DNA from: Clostridia bacterium
GTDB lineage: Bacteria > Bacillota > Clostridia > Oscillospirales > CAG-272
DNA: 5,359 nt
NCBI GenBank assembly: GCA_900770145.1
Contig: CAAGJL010000001.1
Coordinates: forward strand, 1-5,359
Reading direction: 5' to 3'
The translations under genes and the position numbers were made by a program. The notes below the pieces were generated by a model that was not told where the DNA came from, did no database searches, and saw only the letters and a list, made by a program, of their open reading frames with translations. Shown piece by piece: positions 1 to 5,359 of this stretch; position 1 is the first letter of the stretch, and each line of letters starts with the position of its first letter.

Positions 1-3000
1 GGCAGTGAAAACTTTGCCAAAGGTCAGGTGCTGGTTGATATGTCCAGCGGCTACATCTCCACCAGCTGTTCCCTTTTCGTCAGTAACGGCTCCTCCGAGG
101 GCAACGTGCGCATTGTAAAAGGCACAATCACCTGCACCACCGCCGCAAACGAGATGTATATCCTTGCCCGTTGGGGTGCGCCGAATACCGCAACCGGCGG
201 CACTGCCGTTTCCAACATCACCGTGGAGGGCGGCAACTTCAGTTTCTCCAACGCGGGTAAAACGCTTTACACCGCCGTCATCGGGATGAAAGGTTCCGGC
301 AAAGCCAATGTAACAATCTCCGGCGGCACGCTGGACGGCGGCAACTACGGCATCCGCGTGATCAACAACGGCAACACGCTGAATCTGACCATGACCGGCG
401 GCACGCTGACCGCAAGAAGCGCCACTTCCGGCTCTACCACCCAGCCGGGTTCGGTTATCTATTCCGAATCCAAAAACACCACCATCAAACTTTCCGGCGG
501 CACCGTGAAAAACGGCGATAACTCTGTTGTTGCCGGTATCAACATCAAAAAGAATGTTACTGCCGATATTACCATCAGCGGCAGTGCGCTGATTAACGTG
601 ACCGGTAACGGCATCGTCAGTCAGAACGGCGACACCGGCACCTCGATGAAACTGACCGTCACCGGCGGCACGATTAAAGCCGCATACAATGCTCTGGCGC
701 TTGGCGGTGTGACCGCAAACGTACCGGACAGCGACTATACCGCCATCATCCAAATCACGGGTGGTACGTTTGAAACCACCGGTTATGTTTTTGCGCTCGG
801 CAACGGCAGCACTAAAGCCAAAAATATCAAGATGACCTTCGGCGGCACCGCAAAGGTGACTGCAAGCAACACAAGCACCGGCTATTTTCTGGTGCTGAAC
901 GGTAACACGCTGCTTGACCTTAATATTACCGGCGGCACGGTCAATACCGCCCGCGCCAGTATTCACCTTGACTCCGCCGTTAAGCCCACGGCAGAACGCC
1001 CCTTCCCCGTTATTATGAAAATGAGCGGCGGCAGCATCACCTCCGGTGATGTGGCACTGAACATCAAAAACACCTGCCTTGTGGACTTTACCATGACCGG
1101 CGGCACGCTGACCAACCGGAACGCCAACAGTGCCGTCATTCGTAATGACGACGTGATCAATGCGGGCACAGATCTTACCCATGCCTCCCGCGTCACCATC
1201 GGAGAAAAGGCAACCCTTGTCGGTAAGGGCATTTGGATCTGGGCGCAGAACGGCGCGATGGACATCACCCTGAAAGGCGACCGCGTTTACAACGCGGAAA
1301 ACGGGATGATCCGGATCTCGGGCGGAAAATCCGGCTATGCTTCCACCGTCACCGTAGAGGGCGGCATTTGCGTTCAGCCTATCACAGACGGCGGATATGT
1401 GTTCTACAACGGCAACCAGAACGCCAGCTTCTCTTTCCCGCACGGCTTTACCGCTTACGGCGGGCGCAGTATGATTGTCAACTACGGCAACGGCCCCGCA
1501 ACCACTCTGCCCGGCTCCGCGCCTGACAGCATTTATGCCATCGGTGCCCCGGTTGTGAAACCGGGTGCCAGTGTGCGTATGGTTCCCGGCAGCAACGGCT
1601 TGCGTTTTATCTCTCACATTGATGCGGCAACCGTGACGCAGATTCTCTCCGTGGCGGACGCGGGCACGGTCTCCTATGGCACGCTGATTTTCCCTGCCTC
1701 CTATCTGAACGGGCTTTCCTATTACACACATGACACCATTCAGAAATATCTCGATATTACCGCAAAGGACGGGTTGATTGCAGACGGCGAGGGCGGATAC
1801 AACATCCGCGCGGCAATCGTCAACATCAAAGAGGCAAACTATGACCGCGATTTTGTGGCAATTGCTTATGCGAAGTACGAAACCGACGGCGTGACCCACT
1901 ACCGTTACTCCGCGATGCAGATTCTGCAGACTTCCCGCAACATCCGTCAGCTCGCCGCGGCGGCGCTGGCAGATACTTCCGCCACCCAAACGGGTGCATA
2001 TGTATACCCGGTGAACGGCGTATATTCCCGCTATACCGACGCACAGCGTGAGGTGCTGAACAGTTACGGTCCCACCGCGCTGAAAGATCTGGATCTCTTC
2101 CTGATTACCGGGCAGTCCAACGGCTCCGGTTACTCCCGCATCTCCCCTGAATTCCGCACCGATCATCCGAAATATGTAAACGGATTTTCCAACGTGCTCT
2201 ACTCCGGTTATGCGTGTTCCGGCACCAGCGCCGCCAACCCATACCGTTGGGGCACGCTGCTTCCGGTGCCCACCACGACGGGCTTCGGCAGAAACGCGGA
2301 TTACATCGGCGCAGAGCTCGGGCTTGCGGAAATGCTTTCCAACGTGTACAACGCCGAAACCGGCAGAACTGCCGCAATCCTCAAATATGCGGACGGCGGC
2401 ACATATCTTTCGGACAACGTGGGCGGCTCCAGCGCCCGCCAGGGCAACTGGACTTCCCCCTCTTACCTTGCGGAGCACGGGGCTTCCAGCGCCCTTCTTT
2501 CCGGCAACCTGTACCGCAACTTCATCATTCTTGCCGAGCAGACCATCGCATACTATCAGGCGCACGGCTACAACGTGAACGCCGGCGGAGTGTTCTGGAT
2601 GCAGGGCGAGGCGGAGCGCAACTACTACAACAAAATTCCCGCACTCGGCAACGAGGCGGAAGTTGCCGCCCCCACCGTGGAGCAGGTGAACGCGCTTTAT
2701 ACCAACCTCTTCAAGGCGCTGGTCAACGACACGCGCAAAGATATCGGAAACATCCTTGGAAGTAACCTTTCCACCATGCCCGTGATTGCGGGTTCCATCA
2801 GCGAGGCGTTCGGCACCATCCAGAGCGAGAACCAGACCCACTTTGTGGAAATGCAGGCAAAGATGGTGAGCGAAGCCGAGCACACCTATCTGCTGCCCTA
2901 CACGCGGTACCTGACCACCGGCACCGACTCCGGCGATACCGCGCATTACTCGGCAGATGACATGGTGTTTGCCGGCAACCACCTTGGCGCGATGTTCCTT

Positions 3001-3765
3001 ACGCTGTACGGAGAGGAAGCAGCCATCCCCGCCCCCGCAGAAAGCGATTACGTGGCAGAGGTATTTGTCGGCGGCGTTTCTCAGGGCAAATACACCAATC
3101 TCGGTTACGCCATCAACACCGCCCCCGATAACGCCACTGTGAAACTGCTCCGCGACGTTACGCTTTACGGACCGCTGAACATTGCAACGTTCCATAAAAA
3201 CGTGATTGTGGACGGCAACGGCTTCACCGTGAATTCCTACTCCAACGGGCACGCAATGAAAGTCATCGGTAAGGCAACGGACATCACGCTGCACAACTTC
3301 CGCCTTGTCAACCACCGCGAAGGGGTAGACAACGCTTATGCCATCTATATGTTTGCGGGCGCCACGCTGAACATCACGGGCGATAACACCTATATCGAGG
3401 CTTACCGCTACGCGATCGTGGTCAATCAGATTACTACCGTGAACATCGCGGGCGGCACCTTTACCACCCGTGACGGGCGCGATATTAACTCTGCGGCGCT
3501 CTATGTCGGCTCCAACTCCACCGTCAACATCACCGGCGGCAACTTTGTGGGCGTGAAAGATGGCGCGGCGGTTTTCGCGGCGGCAAACTTCACTGCCAAC
3601 ATTACCATCACCGGCGGTACGTTCAGCGCAGGCAAAACCGCAACTTACGCGATTTACAGTGTCTCCGCCGCAACCATATTGAATGTCAGCGGCGCTACGA
3701 TCACCCCGGGTACCTCCGGTTCGGTTTACAACAAAAACACCTCCGCAGGTACACAGACTTATTGA
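1..3765 (+). CDS. Giant beta-helix repeat protein with internal SGNH/sialate O-acetylesterase-like domain (5'-truncated by window)
   Basis: The frame is open from base 1 to the TGA at 3763-3765, giving 1254 visible residues. The true start, and any signal peptide, lies upstream; the GTG at 28 is only an internal Val codon. Visible domains in order (residues counted from base 1): a parallel beta-helix of degenerate turns carrying [T/S/E]-G-G-[T/N/S] about every 29 residues (1-500); an unrecognised module (about 515-663); an SGNH hydrolase of the sialate O-acetylesterase/CE6 type (about 694-1007) with GQSN (Ser706), GGT (799-801), WMQGEAE (866-872) and DTAH (Asp979, His982); and a second beta-helix (about 1019-1254). 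The family removes O-acetyl groups from sialic acids or plant polysaccharides such as acetyl-xylan; the substrate here cannot be told. The Thr/Gly/Asn-rich composition and lack of cytosolic features suggest a secreted or surface protein. No LPXTG, SLH or dockerin sequence is seen at the C-terminus. A terminator follows at once, so this is the last gene of its transcript. Confidence 0.88.
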   Translation, partial: GSENFAKGQVLVDMSSGYISTSCSLFVSNGSSEGNVRIVKGTITCTTAANEMYILARWGAPNTATGGTAVSNITVEGGNFSFSNAGKTLYTAVIGMKGSGKANVTISGGTLDGGNYGIRVINNGNTLNLTMTGGTLTARSATSGSTTQPGSVIYSESKNTTIKLSGGTVKNGDNSVVAGINIKKNVTADITISGSALINVTGNGIVSQNGDTGTSMKLTVTGGTIKAAYNALALGGVTANVPDSDYTAIIQITGGTFETTGYVFALGNGSTKAKNIKMTFGGTAKVTASNTSTGYFLVLNGNTLLDLNITGGTVNTARASIHLDSAVKPTAERPFPVIMKMSGGSITSGDVALNIKNTCLVDFTMTGGTLTNRNANSAVIRNDDVINAGTDLTHASRVTIGEKATLVGKGIWIWAQNGAMDITLKGDRVYNAENGMIRISGGKSGYASTVTVEGGICVQPITDGGYVFYNGNQNASFSFPHGFTAYGGRSMIVNYGNGPATTLPGSAPDSIYAIGAPVVKPGASVRMVPGSNGLRFISHIDAATVTQILSVADAGTVSYGTLIFPASYLNGLSYYTHDTIQKYLDITAKDGLIADGEGGYNIRAAIVNIKEANYDRDFVAIAYAKYETDGVTHYRYSAMQILQTSRNIRQLAAAALADTSATQTGAYVYPVNGVYSRYTDAQREVLNSYGPTALKDLDLFLITGQSNGSGYSRISPEFRTDHPKYVNGFSNVLYSGYACSGTSAANPYRWGTLLPVPTTTGFGRNADYIGAELGLAEMLSNVYNAETGRTAAILKYADGGTYLSDNVGGSSARQGNWTSPSYLAEHGASSALLSGNLYRNFIILAEQTIAYYQAHGYNVNAGGVFWMQGEAERNYYNKIPALGNEAEVAAPTVEQVNALYTNLFKALVNDTRKDIGNILGSNLSTMPVIAGSISEAFGTIQSENQTHFVEMQAKMVSEAEHTYLLPYTRYLTTGTDSGDTAHYSADDMVFAGNHLGAMFLTLYGEEAAIPAPAESDYVAEVFVGGVSQGKYTNLGYAINTAPDNATVKLLRDVTLYGPLNIATFHKNVIVDGNGFTVNSYSNGHAMKVIGKATDITLHNFRLVNHREGVDNAYAIYMFAGATLNITGDNTYIEAYRYAIVVNQITTVNIAGGTFTTRDGRDINSAALYVGSNSTVNITGGNFVGVKDGAAVFAAANFTANITITGGTFSAGKTATYAIYSVSAATILNVSGATITPGTSGSVYNKNTSAGTQTY
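229..1366 (+). repeat. Tandem beta-helix turns within the large CDS (N-terminal array)
   Basis: These are protein-level repeats. A Gly-Gly (or Gly-Ser) pair preceded by a hydrophobic strand such as VTIS, LTMT, IKLS or LNIT, and usually followed by Thr plus a hydrophobic residue, recurs at codons starting 229, 322, 397, 496, 580, 664, 760, 841, 931, 1027 and 1099. Spacing is 72 to 99 nt, with a mean of 87 nt (29 residues). Looser copies follow at about 1321 and 1360. This periodicity fits turns of a right-handed parallel beta-helix (pectin-lyase-like fold). DNA identity between turns is mostly low, so the array is old and diverged, apart from one identical 24-mer shared by 388-411 and 1090-1113. 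No pectate-lyase catalytic residues could be assigned, so a binding or scaffold role is more likely than catalysis, but this is inference. Confidence 0.8.
1543..1990 (+). other. Unrecognised globular module inside the large CDS
   Basis: Between the first beta-helix and the esterase the composition changes. The Gly-Gly turns stop, and Tyr, Ile and Ala increase in a mixed alpha/beta-looking stretch. It opens with KPGASVRMVPGSNGLRFIS, has a central segment GTLIFPASYL followed by YLDI and YNIRAAIVNI, and ends in an alpha-helical, Ala-rich tail (RQLAAAALAD). From memory, similar 'GASVR...GLRF...YGTLI.P' modules occur in large secreted proteins of Clostridia next to carbohydrate-active domains, but I know of no assigned function. 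It may be a carbohydrate-binding or spacer module. The boundaries are estimated from composition only. Confidence 0.5.
2080..3020 (+). other. SGNH hydrolase domain, sialate O-acetylesterase/CE6-like, within the large CDS
   Basis: All the blocks expected of this esterase fold are present in the right order. Block I is DLFLITGQSNGSGYS, with the nucleophile Ser at 2116-2118. A Gly-Gly-Thr oxyanion-type block within KYADGGTYLSDN lies at 2395-2403. Block III is FWMQGEAE at 2593-2616, matching the W-x-Q-G-E motif of the sialate O-acetylesterase and CE6 families. The C-terminal block V is DTAHYS, with the catalytic Asp at 2935-2937 and His at 2944-2946. About 275 residues separate Ser from His, normal for the family. 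No catalytic residue is missing, so the domain is probably active. The family hydrolyses O-acetyl esters on sialic acid or acetylated polysaccharides, and the sequence does not tell which. Confidence 0.82.
3055..3762 (+). repeat. C-terminal parallel beta-helix domain within the large CDS
   Basis: The domain begins with a cap-like segment containing LGYAINTAPDNATVKLLRDV, the usual start of a pectin-lyase-like fold, followed by VIVDGNGFTV. Regular turns with Gly-Gly or Gly-Ala then follow at codons 3451, 3535, 3613 and 3691, spaced 84, 78 and 78 nt (26 to 28 residues). The domain runs to the stop codon, and the last residues (SAGTQTY) contain no anchor motif or hydrophobic tail. It is shorter than the N-terminal array and its turns are more regular. 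A substrate-binding or structural role is likely. Confidence 0.72.
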
Positions 3766-3771
3766 TTTTCG

Positions 3772-3811
3772 CTCCCCTCCCCGGAAATCCGGGGAGGGGA
3801 GTTTCTTTTTT
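3772..3811 (+). terminator. Rho-independent terminator of the large surface-protein gene
   Basis: A perfect 13-bp stem (3772-3784 with 3789-3801), nearly all G-C, closes on an AAAT loop and is followed by a run of nine Ts interrupted by one C (3802-3811). It begins 6 nt after the stop codon of the large gene. It separates that transcript from the pheST unit. Confidence 0.95.
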
Positions 3812-3833
3812 CGCCTAAATTTGTGCAATCCTA

Positions 3834-3861
3834 TTGATTTTTATAAAAAATATGATATAAT
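3834..3861 (+). promoter_or_regulatory. Extended -10 vegetative (sigma-A type) promoter for pheST
   Basis: The -35-like hexamer TTGATT (3834-3839) and a perfect TATAAT (3856-3861) are 16 nt apart. A TG dinucleotide at 3853-3854, one base before the -10, makes it an extended -10 promoter. The surrounding DNA is strongly AT-rich, unlike the flanking genes. Transcription would start near 3868, just before the T-box leader. A single mapped 5' end would confirm it. Confidence 0.82.
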
Positions 3862-3962
3862 AATTGCAAAGAAAACGCATTGATGGAGACGGCGGATGCC
3901 AAAAACCGCGTACAGAGAGCCCCGGCAAGGCTGAGAACGGGGCGGCGGCGGGTGTTTTTGCC

Positions 3963-3966
3963 TTTC
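3963..3966 (+). promoter_or_regulatory. Candidate Phe specifier codon of the T-box
   Basis: The unpaired bases on the 3' side of the stem I internal loop, just before the base helix, read TTTC. Both overlapping triplets, TTT (3963-3965) and TTC (3964-3966), are Phe codons and would pair with the GAA anticodon of tRNA-Phe. This matches the downstream pheS. TTC is the likelier register because T-box specifiers usually favour the C-ending codon. The assignment rests on a fold drawn by eye and on the downstream gene. Confidence 0.65.
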
Positions 3967-4048
3967 CCTCCGGAGCGGGCGCGGGGATATGTAGTCGCGC
4001 ACGGGCGCCCCGTTATCGGCAAGTAAGAGTTGGCTTTATGCCTTCAAT

Positions 4049-4083
4049 TCGGGTGGTACCGCGAGCTTGACGTCTCGTCCTGA
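4049..4083 (+). promoter_or_regulatory. T-box antiterminator
   Basis: Helix A1 (TCGGG 4049-4053 with CCTGA 4079-4083) and helix A2 (GCGAG 4061-4065 with CTCGT 4074-4078) flank the standard 7-nt bulge TGGTACC (4054-4060), which receives the tRNA acceptor end. The whole 3' strand (4074-4083) is also the 5' strand of the terminator, so the two structures cannot form together. Confidence 0.88.
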
Positions 4084-4108
4084 TTTTTTCAGGGCGGGCT
4101 TATTTTTT
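4074..4108 (+). terminator. T-box regulated attenuator (intrinsic terminator)
   Basis: A 10-bp stem (4074-4083 with 4089-4098, including three G-U pairs) closes on a TTTTT loop and is followed by CTTATTTTTT. It ends transcription before pheS when tRNA-Phe is charged. It competes with the antiterminator for 4074-4083. Confidence 0.9.
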
Positions 4109-4145
4109 CGCCCCGTCGGAAGGCAGCCAAAAGAAAGGAAAGACT

Positions 4146-5159
4146 ATGAAAGAAACACTTGAACAGATCCGCTCTGACGCGCTGAACGAAATCTCCGCCC
4201 CGGATGCCGACCCGGAGGAGCTGCGCGTTCGCTTTCTCGGCAAAAAAGGAAAACTGACCGCCGTTCTTCGCGGGATGGGTTCGCTTTCGGCAGAGGAACG
4301 CCCGGTGATCGGTCAGCTTGCCAATGAGGTGCGCTCGGCGCTGGAAAACGCCCTCAACGAAAAAGCAGCGGAACTGAAAGAAAAGAAACTGGAACGCCAG
4401 CTCCGCCACGAGAAACTGGACGTAACCATGCCCGGCTCCGCTCTCCCGATGGGGCATCAGCACCCGCTGACCCGCGTACAGCGCGAGATGGAGGATATTT
4501 TTATCGGGATGGGCTTTCAGATTGCGGAGGGACCCGAAGTGGAGTATGATTACTACAACTTCCAAGCGCTCAACATCCCGGAAAATCATCCCGCGCGCGA
4601 CACGCAGGATACCTTTTATATTACCGACAACATTCTGCTCCGCTCTCAGACCTCGCCGGTGCAGGTGCGCGTGATGGAGAAACAGAAACCTCCGATCCGC
4701 GTCATTTCCCCCGGGCGCGTCTACCGCTCCGACGCACTGGACGCGACCCATTCCCCGCTCTTTCATCAGATGGAGGGGCTTGTGGTGGACAAAGGCATCA
4801 CGATGAGCGACCTCAAGGGGACGCTGGAAACCTTTGCGAAAAAGATGTTCGGTGAGAACACCAACATCCGTTTCCGCCCCCACCACTTCCCGTTTACCGA
4901 GCCGTCGGCAGAGGTGGATGTTTCCTGCTTTGCCTGCGGTGGCAAGGGTTGCCGCGTGTGCAAGGGCGAGGGCTGGATTGAAATTCTCGGCGCCGGAATG
5001 GTACACCCGTTTGTGCTTTCCAACTGCGGGATCGACCCGGAAATTTACAGCGGGTTTGCCTTTGGTATGGGCATTGAACGTGTGGCGATGAAGCACTACG
5101 GGATCGACGATATCCGGCTGTTCTACGAGAACGACCGCCGGTTTCTCGAACAGTTCTGA
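4146..5159 (+). CDS. pheS: Phenylalanine--tRNA ligase alpha subunit
   Basis: This is the catalytic subunit of the cytosolic alpha2-beta2 synthetase that charges tRNA-Phe with phenylalanine using ATP. It has 337 residues, full length for bacterial PheS. Residues 1-90 form the N-terminal coiled-coil arm (Leu/Glu/Lys-rich) that contacts tRNA. The class II core begins with HPLTRVQREMEDIF (106-119). Motif 2 runs over about 185-211 (RVISPGRVYRSD then FHQMEG), and motif 3 is GFAFGMGIERVAM (303-315) with the ATP-binding Arg312. A four-Cys insertion, Cys261, 264, 269 and 272 (C-x2-C-x4-C-x2-C), comes before the conserved LGAGMVHP; it is seen in PheS of many Gram-positive lineages and may bind zinc. 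The ATG at 4146 is chosen because AAAGGAAAG (4134-4142) gives a well-placed ribosome binding site and the protein start matches the family. It is the first gene of an operon with pheT and is controlled by the upstream T-box. Confidence 0.98.
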   Translation: MKETLEQIRSDALNEISAPDADPEELRVRFLGKKGKLTAVLRGMGSLSAEERPVIGQLANEVRSALENALNEKAAELKEKKLERQLRHEKLDVTMPGSALPMGHQHPLTRVQREMEDIFIGMGFQIAEGPEVEYDYYNFQALNIPENHPARDTQDTFYITDNILLRSQTSPVQVRVMEKQKPPIRVISPGRVYRSDALDATHSPLFHQMEGLVVDKGITMSDLKGTLETFAKKMFGENTNIRFRPHHFPFTEPSAEVDVSCFACGGKGCRVCKGEGWIEILGAGMVHPFVLSNCGIDPEIYSGFAFGMGIERVAMKHYGIDDIRLFYENDRRFLEQF

Positions 5160-5160
5160 A

Positions 5161-5166
5161 AAGGAG
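5161..5166 (+). promoter_or_regulatory. Ribosome binding site of pheT
   Basis: AAGGAG lies 7 nt before the pheT ATG and begins one base after the pheS stop codon. This strong Shine-Dalgarno site fixes the start at 5174 rather than the in-frame ATG at 5186. Confidence 0.85.
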
Positions 5167-5173
5167 ACGACAA

Positions 5174-5359
5174 ATGAATCTTTCTATGAAATGGCTGGCT
5201 GACTTTGTGGACGTCAGCGATATTGCAATCAAAGATTACTGCGATAAAATGACCATGACCGGCTCCAAAGTGGAGGGGTTTGAGGTTGGCGGCAGTGAGA
5301 TTGAAAACGTGGTGGTGGCGCGCGTCAACTCCATGGAAAAGCACCCGGACAGCGACCAC
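5174..5359 (+). CDS. pheT: Phenylalanine--tRNA ligase beta subunit (3'-truncated by window)
   Basis: Only the first 62 codons are visible; the frame is open to the window end, and family members are about 800 residues long. The start MNLSMKWLADFVD matches the usual PheT N-terminus (K-W-L-x-D-[F/Y]-V-D), followed by KMTMTGSKVEGFE, equivalent to the family's LT.SG.EVEG segment. From about residue 43 the EMAP-like tRNA-binding OB domain begins (IENVVVARVNSMEKHPDSD, family pattern VV.G.V..v..HP.AD). The beta subunit binds tRNA-Phe and carries the editing domain that hydrolyses mischarged Tyr-tRNA-Phe. The ATG is set by AAGGAG at 5161-5166. The 14-nt gap after the pheS stop implies one transcript and probably translational coupling. 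The visible part shows no frameshift. Confidence 0.97.
   Translation, partial: MNLSMKWLADFVDVSDIAIKDYCDKMTMTGSKVEGFEVGGSEIENVVVARVNSMEKHPDSDH

Larger units (their letters stand above)
3868..4108 (+). ncRNA. T-box riboswitch leader controlling pheST (tRNA-Phe sensing)
   Basis: The cis-acting leader lies between the promoter and pheS. Stem I has a base helix GGAG/CUCC (3885-3888 with 3968-3971), an A-tract/U-tract helix (3901-3905 with 3955-3959), the AGAGAG segment (3914-3919) and a distal helix GCCCCG/CGGGGC (3919-3924 with 3938-3943). The candidate specifier triplet sits on the 3' side at 3963-3966. Stem II is GCGCG/CGCGC (3979-3983 with 3996-4000), with a GTAG-containing loop. Stem III is ACGGG/CCCGU (4001-4005 with 4009-4013). 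The T-box consensus GGGTGGTACCGCG is at 4051-4063, and its TGGT (4054-4057) can pair with the ACCA end of uncharged tRNA-Phe. Known mechanism: uncharged tRNA binds stem I through its anticodon and stabilises the antiterminator, so synthetase genes are read when charging is low. The fold is by eye; the exact stem I internal loops are uncertain. Confidence 0.93.

Noticed and set aside
28..30. GTG as a start codon for the large gene
   Set aside because: The same frame is open back to base 1, no ribosome binding site precedes it, and the protein begins in mid-domain; the real start is upstream of the window.
229..1113. Possible CRISPR array or DNA satellite
   Set aside because: The spacing is irregular (72-99 nt), units differ at DNA level and keep only a protein pattern in one open frame.
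2214..2765. Frame +3 open stretch of 183 codons inside the esterase region
   Set aside because: Arg/Gln-rich translation typical of an out-of-frame reading of GC-rich DNA; the esterase motifs are in frame +1.
3772..3801. Bidirectional terminator
   Set aside because: On the minus strand the hairpin is not followed by a T-run, and no minus-strand gene converges on it.
3760..3841. Direct repeat TATTGATTTT at 3760-3769 and 3832-3841, possible insertion-site duplication
   Set aside because: Only 10 nt of AT-rich sequence, one copy overlapping a stop codon and one the -35 element. What lies between is a terminator and spacer with no mobile-element features, so chance is enough.
4089..5096. Long minus-strand open frame of 335 codons opposite pheS
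   Set aside because: It is a shadow of pheS. Its product is His/Arg/Phe-rich, matches no family I know, has no visible ribosome site, and would lie inside an unquestionable gene and the T-box terminator.

Overview
The window looks like chromosomal DNA from a Gram-positive anaerobe of the Clostridia. The basis is a canonical T-box riboswitch in front of pheS-pheT, together with a giant Thr/Gly/Asn-rich extracellular-type protein of a kind common in gut Clostridia. Coding DNA is moderately GC-rich and the promoter region is AT-rich. No genus can be named from the sequence alone, and the assignment is inference.

Layout, left to right, all on the + strand. (1) Positions 1-3765 hold the 3' part (1254 visible codons) of a very large gene whose start lies outside the window. 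The visible protein has four parts: a long parallel beta-helix repeat region (about 1-1500), a conserved-looking module of unknown function (about 1543-1990), an SGNH/sialate-O-acetylesterase-like hydrolase domain (about 2080-3020) with all expected catalytic blocks, and a second beta-helix (about 3055-3762) ending without a visible cell-wall anchor. (2) A perfect 13-bp hairpin with a T-run at 3772-3811 ends this transcript. (3) An extended -10 promoter (3834-3861) starts a new transcript whose leader (about 3868-4108) is a T-box riboswitch. Stem I, a Phe specifier candidate, stem II, stem III, the antiterminator and the competing terminator can all be drawn. (4) pheS (4146-5159) is complete. 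pheT starts 14 nt further on (5174) and runs off the window.

The two transcription units look functionally unrelated. The left one encodes a surface or secreted protein that probably binds and deacetylates glycans. The right one is the housekeeping phenylalanyl-tRNA synthetase operon, switched on when uncharged tRNA-Phe accumulates. The most noteworthy items are the beta-helix / unknown module / esterase / beta-helix architecture and the cleanly foldable T-box with its shared antiterminator/terminator strand.
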